From positions 124,001 to 188,000 of IMG/VR virus record IMGVR_UViG_3300026484_000087: DNA of 64,000 nucleotides; one strand, given 5' to 3'. Below, piece by piece: positions 45,247 through 54,190 of the stretch. Position 1 is the stretch's first letter. Each line of letters opens with the position of its first letter. The notes under the pieces were generated by a model, which saw only the letters and a list, made by a program, of their open reading frames with translations, was not told the DNA's origin and did not search any database. Position numbers and translations under genes: made by a program. This DNA comes from a virus.

Positions 45247-45900
45247 TTAGACACCCACATTTTCATCTTCCTTCCTAATCATATGCAAGGTTAAGTTTTT
45301 ATTATCTACTTTAAAATACTTAAAAGGATTACTTTCTTCAGTTACATAGCCAGTAACTACATGTGGTCGATACCCCTTTCTAACAAAGATACCAACATTC
45401 TCCATAGAGGCTAAGTACTCTTGACCATCATACTGATCTAAATTATTTAATTTAGTTATGATATTAATTACATTAGCATTACTTAAACCTTCATTCATGT
45501 CTATCATAACAACATTTTCTTTTGGTATCTTATTGCATTTGTTACCACAGATATCGTCAATTTCATCATCTATAACTATATATGTTTCCACATTGTGTCC
45601 AAATTCAAACAGGTAATCCAATATCTGTTCGCCTCTAAGATTCTTCTTCCTAGGAGTTGAACCAATTATGCGATCTAGATATTTAAATCTCTGTTTCTCT
45701 AATTTTCTTTTAAGTTGATTTTCAAACCATGATGACGAAATAACTATTTTTAAATCAGGCACTCTTTCAAGTATAAATTCTAATCTTACCATAAGATGAT
45801 GTTCAATTGGATCATTTCCAATATTATTAAAGCCATGACTGTAGTAACTTGGACCCATGATATTAAGTACACCATCTACATCTAAGAATAATATTTTCAT
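45247..45900 (-). CDS. HAD-like phosphatase domain protein
   Basis: A 217-residue protein with the haloacid dehalogenase motifs: FLDVDGVLN (nucleophile D7 and D9), IVISSSWFE (motif II Ser), a Lys-rich loop, and IVIDDEIDD (motif IV acids). The C-terminal 60 residues are extra. This resembles the HAD_SAK family linked to RNA or nucleic-acid end repair, so a 3'-phosphatase-like role is possible but not shown. It starts directly after the preceding stop (TAATG). Confidence 0.75.
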   Translation of the reverse strand: MKILFLDVDGVLNIMGPSYYSHGFNNIGNDPIEHHLMVRLEFILERVPDLKIVISSSWFENQLKRKLEKQRFKYLDRIIGSTPRKKNLRGEQILDYLFEFGHNVETYIVIDDEIDDICGNKCNKIPKENVVMIDMNEGLSNANVINIITKLNNLDQYDGQEYLASMENVGIFVRKGYRPHVVTGYVTEESNPFKYFKVDNKNLTLHMIRKEDENVGV

Positions 45901-46103
45901 TACTGACCACCAATATAAAAAACAATGGTACCATCATCTAAATTTTTTAAACCGTGCTTAGTATTAGTAAAGCGAGCTGGGTGTTCATGTAAGCTTCCAT
46001 CAAGATCTTGTTGTACGAACCCCTTTCTATCAACAATAATAATATTACTAGTAGTTCTAGATATTGGTTCGAGAAACGACTTTTCAATATTGTAATTCTC
46101 CAT
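45900..46103 (-). CDS. Small hypothetical protein
   Basis: A 67-residue protein (MENYNIEKSFLEPISRTTSN...) with start ATG 46103 behind AAAGGGGATTATT and its stop overlapping the HAD gene start. IIIVDRKGFVQQDLDGSLHEH suggests a small beta domain. Probably co-translated with the HAD-like protein; function unknown. Confidence 0.5.
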   Translation of the reverse strand: MENYNIEKSFLEPISRTTSNIIIVDRKGFVQQDLDGSLHEHPARFTNTKHGLKNLDDGTIVFYIGGQ

Positions 46104-46114
46104 AATAATCCCCT

Positions 46115-46885
46115 TTATTCCATTACAGATTCACCAGTAGACTTAAAATACTTTAAGTCTACTGTAGCATCGTGTTCTAAATACTTAGCTGTATTATAAA
46201 CACACATTGTTTTATCTATTTTATGTTTTACGTTCATGCTACTTAGTAAAATAGAATGTCCTTTAACACATTGATTATAGTATTCACCAAATAAAGTTAT
46301 CTCAGTATCCTCACCAATTTCAATATGTTTGTAAAAATGTTCTGCAAACTTATTTACATATGGAATGCTACCATGACTAAATTGCATAATATTTATATTA
46401 TTAATCTCTAAAGATTTAAATTTATTCATATGCTGTTCGAACTTATCCATAAAACTATAATCGCCATCAAATAGAATTCCAGAGAACTCTGTAGCCATTA
46501 AATCTTCTATATGTTTACTCCTAAATAATTTATTTAAACGATGTTCTAAATTAAATTTTCCTAACGCAATATTATTTTTATATCTTTTAGGAGTTTTTAT
46601 CTTAGTTGTTAACATATCTAAGAAAATCTTTATACCTTGTTTACGAATAGGACATGCTATGCCATCTACAATAAACTCTTTACCATATAGGTAATACTTA
46701 ATAATATCACTACTAAACGCTTTAATATATATTAAACGTAGTTTAATGTCAACGGTACATTGGTATATAATAACTGTATCAAAACGTTTAATGTATTCTA
46801 TATATTCATCCATCATCTTAGCATTATTGTTGTTGCCAATAGTGGACCATCCTGGATGAACCAGGATACCTACTTTAGTTTTCAT
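46115..46885 (-). CDS. Hypothetical protein
   Basis: A 256-residue protein, start ATG 46885 overlapping the upstream gene by 4 bases. It begins KTKVGILVHPGWSTIGNNNN and has FDTVIIYQCTVDIKLRLIYI, an alternating strand/helix pattern like a Rossmann-type domain, but without an identifiable active site. A 26-nt hairpin (46138-46163) lies inside its 3' end and may influence the transcript. Family not recognised. Confidence 0.6.
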   Translation of the reverse strand: MKTKVGILVHPGWSTIGNNNNAKMMDEYIEYIKRFDTVIIYQCTVDIKLRLIYIKAFSSDIIKYYLYGKEFIVDGIACPIRKQGIKIFLDMLTTKIKTPKRYKNNIALGKFNLEHRLNKLFRSKHIEDLMATEFSGILFDGDYSFMDKFEQHMNKFKSLEINNINIMQFSHGSIPYVNKFAEHFYKHIEIGEDTEITLFGEYYNQCVKGHSILLSSMNVKHKIDKTMCVYNTAKYLEHDATVDLKYFKSTGESVME

Positions 46886-47172
46886 TGTTCCTCCTCAATA
46901 GGATCCAGATTATACTTAGGTATGGAATATGCTTTCTTTTCTTCTTTTATTTTGTCAAGTGTTCTTTGCGTTTTTCTAACCTTTTCTAATAATGTCCTGT
47001 CTAGAGGCGTTTGTATCGCATCTTGTAAATCAACAATACTTACTTCAAACCCATCAGTACCCGTGGTTGAAGCTATGGCACTTTTAAGTTCTTCCATAAA
47101 TTCATCTGGAGTTTGTTTAGATTGTGAAACTATCTTTATATCACCAACTATCTTCTGTTTAAAGTTGTCCAT
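46882..47172 (-). CDS. Small hypothetical protein
   Basis: About 96 residues from ATG 47172 (MDNFKQKIVGDIKIV), which has GGAA seven bases upstream; the earlier ATG at 47184 lacks a ribosome site. Helical, with a charged C-terminal stretch (KVRKTQRTLDKIKEEKKAY). It overlaps the genes on both sides. Function unknown. Confidence 0.55.
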   Translation of the reverse strand: MDNFKQKIVGDIKIVSQSKQTPDEFMEELKSAIASTTGTDGFEVSIVDLQDAIQTPLDRTLLEKVRKTQRTLDKIKEEKKAYSIPKYNLDPIEEEQ

Positions 47173-47174
47173 GA

Positions 47175-47894
47175 CTAATTCCATGCATAAAGATGATCAC
47201 TAACATACCCGCATGTAGCAATAATCTCTTTTTCCATAACCGCTCTACCAGCTATCATCTCAAGACTTGTTGCATCTACATACATATCGTTCTCTTCAGC
47301 AAATTCCATAAGGTCATCTGGTAAAGGTATATGGTCTATCCAACCATCGAACCCTTCAAGTATCTCAACTTTACGATCTGGATGAACTACATATAGCCTA
47401 TACCATTTACATGTATTTTCTATAGTGATAACTGGTTTATCAGCTTTAGTATGTCTATATACTAATGGTACGTTTCCTTTAGTACTATAGTATGTAGTAT
47501 AGTCATCATCTATAATAGTTAAACCAATTAACAAATCTAAAGCTTTGAATATATTGAATTTAATATCGTCTGTAGCATCTTTAACTGCTTCAGGGATGCT
47601 GCAATCTAATGGTGTTAGCATGTGTAGGTTAGAGAAATCATTTATAACTTCACCAGTACTTATATTAACTACTTTATAACACCTATATTCAGGAGATTCA
47701 TTCTCAAATCTAAAGTATCCTGGTTTTATGACTACAATCATATCGCCATAGTAAGGCATGCTGTTGTGCTTATCTTGCTTATAAACTACATGGCCGAATT
47801 TAATAACTTCCCCATTAGCATCTAGATGACTTAAACATTTTTTACCATCGTAATATAAATATCCATCTCTTATTTCAATATTTGATTTTTTCAC
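47175..47894 (-). CDS. Hypothetical protein with GTG start
   Basis: About 239 residues. The best start is GTG 47894 because AAAGGAG lies 5 bases upstream and the previous gene stops at 47909; the longer ATG frame to 47954 would overlap that gene by 46 bases. The protein is alpha/beta with aromatic-rich strands (VIKPGYFRFENESPEYRCYKV) and acidic C-terminal helices. Function unknown. Confidence 0.6.
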   Translation of the reverse strand: MKKSNIEIRDGYLYYDGKKCLSHLDANGEVIKFGHVVYKQDKHNSMPYYGDMIVVIKPGYFRFENESPEYRCYKVVNISTGEVINDFSNLHMLTPLDCSIPEAVKDATDDIKFNIFKALDLLIGLTIIDDDYTTYYSTKGNVPLVYRHTKADKPVITIENTCKWYRLYVVHPDRKVEILEGFDGWIDHIPLPDDLMEFAEENDMYVDATSLEMIAGRAVMEKEIIATCGYVSDHLYAWN

Positions 47895-47908
47895 AATATC
47901 TCCTTTTA

Positions 47909-48214
47909 TTAAATATTGCCTGTCTGAATTAACTCTATTTGCCCAGTACCCCAATCTTTATTAATGTCATGTATTTCTGGATTAAAACGGATCCTACCGT
48001 CAGCTTCTGGTAAACCAAGAGCGTATGAGTTTTTACCATTATCCTCATTCGGATAGTATTTTTCATGATTTCCATTTTTCTTAAGAAATTCAATCGTTTC
48101 CGATAAAGGAATGTTATTATTTCCAACATTTATTTTATGTTCAATACCATATATAGAAACTATGTTGTTAGCAGTATCTACAATATGAATATTGGGTTTA
48201 ATCATTTTATTCAT
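47909..48214 (-). CDS. Small hypothetical protein
   Basis: A 101-residue protein, start ATG 48214 behind AAAGGAGAATAA, one base after the previous gene. It has KPNIHIVDTANNIVSIYGIEH and a Gly/Asn-rich middle. No motif. It is part of the run of small leftward genes from about 50.1 to 45.2 kb. Confidence 0.55.
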   Translation of the reverse strand: MNKMIKPNIHIVDTANNIVSIYGIEHKINVGNNNIPLSETIEFLKKNGNHEKYYPNEDNGKNSYALGLPEADGRIRFNPEIHDINKDWGTGQIELIQTGNI

Positions 48215-48550
48215 TTATTCTCCTTTTTCAATTTTGGTTGTTAATATTTTACATATTTCATCCGTATTTAAATTCGGACCTATAAGCAAGTCACCTGTTT
48301 CAATTGTCTTTTCTACATTTACATAATCCGTAGCCCATATTTCGATACCAAGAATTCTTGATATCATAGTCATAACTTTTGTTCTACGTTCGTTTGTAAG
48401 TAGTTCCGATATTGGTTTAAAGCTATTAAACTCAACTCTTCTCCGTGTTGTACGTCCAAGCATACCCTTTTGTTCTATGTGGACATCTACATTATCTCTT
48501 ATTAGAGTAGTTATAATATCAGCAATCATTATACTTGTTTCTAATTTCAT
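48215..48550 (-). CDS. Small hypothetical protein
   Basis: A 111-residue protein, start ATG 48550 behind AATAGGAGATAGA. Alpha/beta, with RTTRRRVEFNSFKPISELLTNERR as a basic middle segment. It is adjacent to the next gene with no spacing. Function unknown. Confidence 0.55.
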   Translation of the reverse strand: MKLETSIMIADIITTLIRDNVDVHIEQKGMLGRTTRRRVEFNSFKPISELLTNERRTKVMTMISRILGIEIWATDYVNVEKTIETGDLLIGPNLNTDEICKILTTKIEKGE

Positions 48551-48558
48551 TCTATCTC

Positions 48559-48831
48559 CTATTTACTAAATGTCAATGGTCCTAGATTAATAGGATTATT
48601 AAAACCATCTATTATATGGTTATGTCCATGTATAATAATTTGATCTTTTAGATCATGATGATCGCTTCTCACTAGATTCATATCACCAATGTGTCCATCT
48701 ATTATATCTGCGATTTCATCGTTGCAGTATATAGTATAATCAGCACTATAATTAGTAGTATCAAATTTCTTTTTTAAACCTTGGTCTATCTTTTTAAGAA
48801 GGGTAAACAGAGTTTCAGATTTATTTGTCAT
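48559..48831 (-). CDS. Small hypothetical protein
   Basis: 90 residues from ATG 48831 (MTNKSETLF), with GGAGA eight bases upstream; the frame extends further upstream but only over the exonuclease gene. It overlaps the exonuclease gene end by 11 bases. IIIHGHNHII recalls the GH-x-H end of metallophosphatases, but the other four motifs are missing, so no enzyme is called. Confidence 0.55.
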   Translation of the reverse strand: MTNKSETLFTLLKKIDQGLKKKFDTTNYSADYTIYCNDEIADIIDGHIGDMNLVRSDHHDLKDQIIIHGHNHIIDGFNNPINLGPLTFSK

Positions 48832-49483
48832 TATTTTTTCTCCCAAACATACTAGATAAAACCTCATGTAATAGTTTAGTATCATCTACACAGAAACTCA
48901 TCATTTCATCGGTAGATATATTAAAACAATCTTCAGGTTTACCGACATATTTAATTGTTTTACCTAATTCAGCCTTAGCCATATCATTTAATGTAAAAGC
49001 ATGTTCTTTTTTCTTATTGTTGTTATAGAAAGTAACCATGTCTAAGAATTTAAAGTTAATAGGCAATTCAACTGTATAAGTATACTTCCATACATCCAAT
49101 GGTTTTATTTTATCACCATCCATAGTTGTTCTTTCTACAACTATATTGACATTCTTATCAGGATACTTATTATCAGGGTCCACAAGTTCTCTTAAAGGAA
49201 CTCCTAAAGCTTCAGCACGATGACTGATGAGACTTAAGAATGTATCTAAGAAACTTATTAAAACATAGTCATAATTAAGAGAATCTAAACTTCTAAAAAA
49301 ACATTGTATCATTGATTTCTCATCTGGAAAATCGCTAATATTAAATGTGAGCGTGCTACCGCATGGGTTGTTATCTTTTACGATAACAAACCCAAACATT
49401 GGACCATAGCCCATATTTTCTTTTAAAAATGAATACTCAAAATCTATAACAGCTATTTTACTGTGTCGATTTACATTATACAT
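48821..49483 (-). CDS. Stand-alone DEDD-type 3'-5' exonuclease (family B polymerase-like)
   Basis: A 220-residue protein. Exo I is AVIDFEYSF (D14, E16). Exo II is a FLDTFLSLISHRAEALG segment resembling the FDxxYLxxRAxxLG region of family B DNA polymerases. A substrate helix follows (FTLNDMAKAELGKTIKY), and Exo III is MSFCVDDTKLLHEVL. The size is that of the proofreading domain alone, with no polymerase domain attached. It may be a proofreading partner of a separate polymerase or a nuclease for host DNA. It overlaps the preceding 66-residue gene by 8 bases. Confidence 0.75.
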   Translation of the reverse strand: MYNVNRHSKIAVIDFEYSFLKENMGYGPMFGFVIVKDNNPCGSTLTFNISDFPDEKSMIQCFFRSLDSLNYDYVLISFLDTFLSLISHRAEALGVPLRELVDPDNKYPDKNVNIVVERTTMDGDKIKPLDVWKYTYTVELPINFKFLDMVTFYNNNKKKEHAFTLNDMAKAELGKTIKYVGKPEDCFNISTDEMMSFCVDDTKLLHEVLSSMFGRKNNDK

Positions 49484-49676
49484 GGTTAAACCCTATAAAA
49501 CAATTAGGCATTTGATACTCTGGAAATTCCTTAACGAATTTATCTTTAAGGCGTCTAAACGTATCTACATCATCATCTTCAAACGATACCAACATTAACT
49601 CAAGACCATCAGCTATTGCTTTCTTGTCTAACTCTCTTAATTCAGCAATGTCCGCTCTTAAATCATCTACGCTCAT
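49476..49676 (-). CDS. Small acidic hypothetical protein
   Basis: A 66-residue helical acidic protein (MSVDDLRADIAELRELDKK...), start ATG 49676 behind AAATAGGAGTAGAAA. It overlaps the exonuclease start by 8 bases, so the two are co-translated. Could be a small partner of the exonuclease; no direct evidence. Confidence 0.55.
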   Translation of the reverse strand: MSVDDLRADIAELRELDKKAIADGLELMLVSFEDDDVDTFRRLKDKFVKEFPEYQMPNCFIGFNHV

Positions 49677-49722
49677 TTTCTACTCCTATTTTTTTATTTA
49701 CATTATACATAATACATTATCT

Positions 49723-50127
49723 TTATTCTATAATGAATGCATCATCTAATGATTTGAACTCCATCTCACTAATTTCTGAACGGATGCTATTACTATTGCC
49801 AGATAATGAGATACATGAAAACGACCCATCAGTTTCATGTACTGATACGTTATAATTGTCACATTTTATATCCTTAACAGTTTTACCAGAAATCCATTTT
49901 TCAAAGAATATATCATTATCCATATCAGGATCTTTATCCACGTGTAATGTTAGAACATAAAGATTACCATGACAAAGCACCCATATCTCTTGTTCAGTTA
50001 TAACCATTTTATCTACATCAGTAGCACTGCCAATAAAAGTCTTATTACCATCAATAACTGTAAAGTTAACTGAATATTTAGTCTTTTCTACTTTTACTTT
50101 AAAACCATTTTTATTAAATTCTTGCAT
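49723..50127 (-). CDS. Hypothetical protein
   Basis: About 134 residues from ATG 50127 (MQEFNKNGFKVKVEKTKYS), which has GGAGA six bases upstream; the first ATG at 50145 lacks a site. Beta-strand-rich and acidic. It heads the long leftward run of small genes ending near 45.2 kb. The 93 bases between it and the next gene may hold its promoter, but no copy of the recurring promoter motifs is seen there. Function unknown. Confidence 0.55.
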   Translation of the reverse strand: MQEFNKNGFKVKVEKTKYSVNFTVIDGNKTFIGSATDVDKMVITEQEIWVLCHGNLYVLTLHVDKDPDMDNDIFFEKWISGKTVKDIKCDNYNVSVHETDGSFSCISLSGNSNSIRSEISEMEFKSLDDAFIIE

Positions 50128-50238
50128 CTTATATCTCCATTTCATTTATTTAAATACTGCTTATTGTCAGTATGTCTTATTTTACGCCAAGTTTACTATT
50201 ATACCAATGATTGTCATTTTTTTATTTTTCACTAGATA

Positions 50239-51300
50239 TTATAGTTCCTTATTTAAAATCTTAGTTACAATATTAGAACCAACCTCACCTTTTTTATCAT
50301 ATACTGATCTAGTAAACACATCACCAACTGTTTCAGCCTGTAAGTAATCATTAGTTAAAATAAGACTGCCTGCATGTTTAATCTTTTTTATATCACCAGT
50401 AAAGTAAACTGTCTTCTTATCCTTATGAAATAAAGCATACGTTGCAACAGATACCCATGCATGAGACCTATATTTAGGTATGTATATAATTACCACTTTA
50501 GCATTGTCTACTTTAGCAAGTATATCATTCTTAATCTTTTCTGAACTATCAAGATCATATGTTAACAATCTACGCTCCATTTGAAGTTTAGAATTGTATG
50601 TATATTTAGCCATGAAGTCTTTCTTATCATCAAGACGTTCTTGCATCTCTTTTCTAATAGCTAAGACTTTACCACATGCTTTCATAAACATATTATTAAC
50701 AGATACTTTACCTTCTAAATCAGCTCTCTTAATCTCAGCTTCAAGTTCTTCCATTCTAGAAACAGTACTATTTCTAATTGACGTTTGGCCATAGTAGAAT
50801 ATAATGGCATCTTTAAGTTCTTTCTTTCTAAGAACCTCATCACGCTGTTGATTTAGTTTAATAGCAAAAGCATCTACGCCCGCATTACTAATAATACTCT
50901 TAGCTCTAAATGTCAATACCGTACCATGACTATTGCTTAATCCAGTTGGCATCATACCAGTTACTAAATAATTCATTCCATAATATCCCTCAATAAGCAA
51001 TATTATTTCAAAATCTGATGGTTTTGTTTCAGGTTTAAGTGGTACATTGAAAGTTTCATATAGCTTAGTATATGCATCTATAAACTCAGTACCGCCAGGC
51101 AATGTCATTAGATCTGTGTAATCTAAATCTAAATGTACGGAACCAATCATTTTTTTAATATTATCAAATGTAACCCCACCACTAACTAATGAATCGCCTA
51201 TCTTAATAACATTAACTAAACATCTACCCGTGATCTCTTCCATACGTCTATTGCTATGCGTAGGTACCATAAAGTAATTTTCTGTTAAATCTAGTTCCAT
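50239..51300 (-). CDS. Hypothetical protein
   Basis: A 353-residue protein, start ATG 51300 behind AAGGAGTTCATT. N-terminal part alpha/beta (DFEIILLIEGYYGMNYLVTGMMP), middle coiled coil (SRMEELEAEIKRADLEGKV ... KDFMAKYTYNSKLQMERRL), C-terminal alpha/beta (NAKVVIIYIPKYRSHAWVSV). It is a lone gene behind the promoter-hairpin at 51333-51366 and is the largest protein under this signal apart from the gene at 32838. Family unknown. Confidence 0.6.
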   Translation of the reverse strand: MELDLTENYFMVPTHSNRRMEEITGRCLVNVIKIGDSLVSGGVTFDNIKKMIGSVHLDLDYTDLMTLPGGTEFIDAYTKLYETFNVPLKPETKPSDFEIILLIEGYYGMNYLVTGMMPTGLSNSHGTVLTFRAKSIISNAGVDAFAIKLNQQRDEVLRKKELKDAIIFYYGQTSIRNSTVSRMEELEAEIKRADLEGKVSVNNMFMKACGKVLAIRKEMQERLDDKKDFMAKYTYNSKLQMERRLLTYDLDSSEKIKNDILAKVDNAKVVIIYIPKYRSHAWVSVATYALFHKDKKTVYFTGDIKKIKHAGSLILTNDYLQAETVGDVFTRSVYDKKGEVGSNIVTKILNKEL

Positions 51301-51332
51301 AATGAACTCCTTGTTTATTGTTATATTTATTC

Positions 51333-51366
51333 GATACTGCCTAGTATCTATTTTAATAATATATAA
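51333..51366 (-). promoter_or_regulatory. Leftward promoter with 5' GATAC hairpin
   Basis: Read leftward: TTATATATTATTAAAATA followed by GATACTAGGCAGTATC, then a 32-nt leader and ATG 51300. TTTTCAAC lies further upstream. One of four copies in the window. Confidence 0.7.
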
Positions 51367-51458
51367 CTATAATAATGTTGAAAATAAAACTTTAACAGTT
51401 AGCATATGTTTGATAATAAACATCTATAAAGATATGATGATAAACAAAGGATAAAATA

Positions 51459-52901
51459 ATGGCTATTAAATTTAATGTACCAAAGCCTAGACAGGCTAGA
51501 ATATTAATAAACATCGGTGCCTCATTTGACATCCCTACAGGTTTCCCTGTAACTGGTGCAAAAGGTGAAACAATATGGAATGGTGGTATTGGTTTAACTA
51601 CAGGTATCATTGGTAGAAGCAATAACTTTAAATCTTCTATTATGCATTATATGATGTTATCTGCAGCAGATAAGATAGCATATACTCATGAAACATCTAT
51701 GCATCTTTATGATACAGAGGTTACAGCTATACCTGAAAGATTGGATGCTTTAGGTAATCAATTCGAACATCTTGGTAAGGATGTAGCTACTAGGGAAGAT
51801 CCATCTTTAGTCATAACTGATAAATCGCAATACGCTGCTGATGAATGGGGTAGTCTTTTAAAAGCGTTTCTATCTGAAAAAGAAAATGATAAGAATTCTA
51901 TTATTGATTATACTGCATTCAGAGATCCAAATACTAAAGGTATGCTTAGAACACAGGTTCCCACATTTGTAGAGATAGATTCATTATCTGAATTTGAAGC
52001 AGGTACTACTATAGAGATGCTTAATAAGAGTAAGTTAGATGATGGTTCTACAAATACTTTATTCATGAGACAAGGTTTATACAAATCTAAATTCTTAGCA
52101 GAACTACCTAGACTTACCACAAACAGTAATACATTCTTTTTTATGTCGGCTCATCTTGGCGAGGAGATAGCTATGGGTTCTAGTCCTTATTCTCCTGGAC
52201 CAACTAAGAAATTACAATTTTTAAAAGTCGGCGATAAGATTAAGGGCGTATCTGATAAGTTTTTATTCTTAATGTCTAATGCATGGTATGCTAGTGGAGT
52301 ATCTGTACTCAAAAATCAAACAACTAGACAAGCTGAATATCCACTAGATAATAAAGCTGATTCTGCAGAAACTGAGTTGCAGGTAGTTAGATTAACGCAA
52401 CTAAGAAGTAAGTCTGGTATATCTGGATATACATTAGATATAGTTGTTTCTCAAAATGAAGGCGTTCTACCGACACTTACAGAGTTCCACCAAATAAAAA
52501 CAAATGGTAAATTTGGTATATCTGGAAGTAACCTAAGTTATAACTTAGATCTTTTACCAGATGTTAAACTTAGTAGAACTACGGTTAGAACTAAAATAAA
52601 TACAGATCCTAAACTTAGAAGAGCTATAAATATCACTAGTGAGCTAGCACAAATGTATAAGTTCCATCCGAAGTTAAATGAAGATGGCTTATTATGTAGT
52701 CCAATGGAATTATATGAAGATATAACTAAAATGGGTTATGATTGGGATTTATTATTAAATACAAGAGGTTGGTGGACTCCTAATAACTATGAAACTGAAA
52801 TACCGTTTCTAAGTACTATGGATTTACTTAAAATGAGAAAAGGTTTATATAAACCATTCTGGTATCCAAAAGATAAATTAAAAGATATAAAGGAATTATA
52901 A
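51459..52901 (+). CDS. uvsX: UvsX/RecA-like recombinase
   Basis: 480 residues, start ATG 51459 behind ACAAAGGATAAAATA. Walker A is GRSNNFKSS (residues 52-60), the non-canonical form seen in T4 UvsX (GPSKSFKS). HLYDTEVTAIPERLDALG matches UvsX YDSEFGITPAYLRSMG and holds the catalytic acid. PTFVEIDSLSEF is the Walker B strand. It would pair homologous DNA during recombination-dependent replication together with RuvC and SbcC. It is first of four rightward genes ending with RNA polymerase beta C-terminal part, an order similar to phiKZ gp152-gp149 as I remember it. Confidence 0.8.
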   Translation: MAIKFNVPKPRQARILINIGASFDIPTGFPVTGAKGETIWNGGIGLTTGIIGRSNNFKSSIMHYMMLSAADKIAYTHETSMHLYDTEVTAIPERLDALGNQFEHLGKDVATREDPSLVITDKSQYAADEWGSLLKAFLSEKENDKNSIIDYTAFRDPNTKGMLRTQVPTFVEIDSLSEFEAGTTIEMLNKSKLDDGSTNTLFMRQGLYKSKFLAELPRLTTNSNTFFFMSAHLGEEIAMGSSPYSPGPTKKLQFLKVGDKIKGVSDKFLFLMSNAWYASGVSVLKNQTTRQAEYPLDNKADSAETELQVVRLTQLRSKSGISGYTLDIVVSQNEGVLPTLTEFHQIKTNGKFGISGSNLSYNLDLLPDVKLSRTTVRTKINTDPKLRRAINITSELAQMYKFHPKLNEDGLLCSPMELYEDITKMGYDWDLLLNTRGWWTPNNYETEIPFLSTMDLLKMRKGLYKPFWYPKDKLKDIKEL

Positions 52902-52902
52902 A

Positions 52903-53322
52903 ATGGCAATCGGACATAACTTTGGGACAGCAGACTTATCTGCTGGCAATGTAAAAAATACTGAAAAGAAGATCTCTGCATTAGAGATGTTTAATACTAA
53001 AAGAGTTGCAGGTGAACCTGATTTAGTAGCGATAGTAGCTAGAGATATAGCTACTACTTATGGTGATGTAGCATCTGCTATGTTCTTAAATGATAGTGAA
53101 ATTAGTAGTGTTAAAGAGCTTAATCCTGTTAGTCAGAGAATAATCATTAATAAATGGTTTACTAGTAGTTTGTTAATCTACAGATCACATACTGACAATA
53201 AAGATGTTGCTGAGATCATGATGCATGTTATTAATGATGGTACAGTAGATCAATGGTTTGAACATCTTAGGGATGTAGTTATTTTATTCTTTAAAAAGAA
53301 TAACGTTCTTGGTATAGCATAA
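52903..53322 (+). CDS. Hypothetical protein in the UvsX operon
   Basis: A 139-residue helical protein starting MAIGHNFGTADLSAGN, immediately after the UvsX stop (AAGGAATTATAAA serves as its ribosome site). It has no recognised domain, and ends LFFKKNNVLGIA. The tight spacing suggests co-translation with the recombinase. It may be a virion or recombination accessory protein. Confidence 0.6.
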   Translation: MAIGHNFGTADLSAGNVKNTEKKISALEMFNTKRVAGEPDLVAIVARDIATTYGDVASAMFLNDSEISSVKELNPVSQRIIINKWFTSSLLIYRSHTDNKDVAEIMMHVINDGTVDQWFEHLRDVVILFFKKNNVLGIA

Positions 53323-53359
53323 GCTATTTACTTTGATAATTAAATAAAAGGAAACAGAT

Positions 53360-54181
53360 ATGAAAGAATCTACATTCGAGATGAGATATGCTAAAGTTCT
53401 TAATAATGAAGATGATAAAGAATGCAATAATAGAAGAGTAGCCATAAACATTATAGGTACTCTTCCTATTTTAGCTGGTACATTTATGGATAGAATAAGT
53501 GGTGATGATGGTGCTAGTTATGGTCTTATAGATAGCATTACTACGGATACTCCGCATGGAAAGAAAGACAACAAGAATTTCTTGTATGACGATGAAAAAG
53601 ATACCGATGGTAATCTAGTTAACCCTGATAGATATGTATTCTTAGGAAATGCACAAAGTATGGTTAGCAAATTATTTGCTTCTATATATTACGATGCGTT
53701 ATTTAATGACATTATAGTTATCCCTGATATTTATTCTTTAGGTATTGAAGATGAAAATATAGATTTCTATAAGGACAATGAGATGACCTTAAATGCATAT
53801 AGTGTTGGTAGAGGTCAGTTCAAGGATAGACCTTTTAAAGAACTTACTATACCTATAGATCAAATAGATAGCGACGGTATGCCGCAACCGGATAAGTTTG
53901 ATAAGACTAAAACATTATTAGTTACTACATATGGTTTAGCTATAAATTCACTATGTACATCGAATACTACAGTTGTTAACGATGGTGGTGAAACAAGCTA
54001 TATCGGTGCTGATAAAGTTGTGCCTTTACAATATATTCAGTTTCCAGATAATTCTGATATTTATGATGAAGTACCACCATTAAATACCCATAATCTAATA
54101 CAGCAAACACATGCTGGATTGTCTGTAGATTTCGTTGGTAAAAGACTCATTACTAAAATGATGATTCCTTTAAACTTCTAA
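53360..54181 (+). CDS. Probable virion structural protein
   Basis: A 273-residue protein, start ATG 53360 behind AAAAGGAAACAG. Acidic and soluble, with GDDGASYGLIDSITTDTP and a Thr/Asn-rich C-terminal half (LCTSNTTVVNDGGETSYIG). No motif of an enzyme. Its place between a UvsX-like gene and the polymerase beta C-terminal part fits a structural gene in phiKZ-like phages. Family uncertain. Confidence 0.6.
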   Translation: MKESTFEMRYAKVLNNEDDKECNNRRVAINIIGTLPILAGTFMDRISGDDGASYGLIDSITTDTPHGKKDNKNFLYDDEKDTDGNLVNPDRYVFLGNAQSMVSKLFASIYYDALFNDIIVIPDIYSLGIEDENIDFYKDNEMTLNAYSVGRGQFKDRPFKELTIPIDQIDSDGMPQPDKFDKTKTLLVTTYGLAINSLCTSNTTVVNDGGETSYIGADKVVPLQYIQFPDNSDIYDEVPPLNTHNLIQQTHAGLSVDFVGKRLITKMMIPLNF

Positions 54182-54190
54182 GGATAAGTT

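Noticed and set aside
46138-46163. Terminator inside the 3' end of the gene 46115-46885
   Set aside because: It is a good 11-bp hairpin but lies within the coding sequence and the following genes are closely packed; it may simply be coding.
48559-48831. Metallophosphatase assignment from HGHNH
   Set aside because: Only one of five family motifs is present and the protein has just 90 residues.
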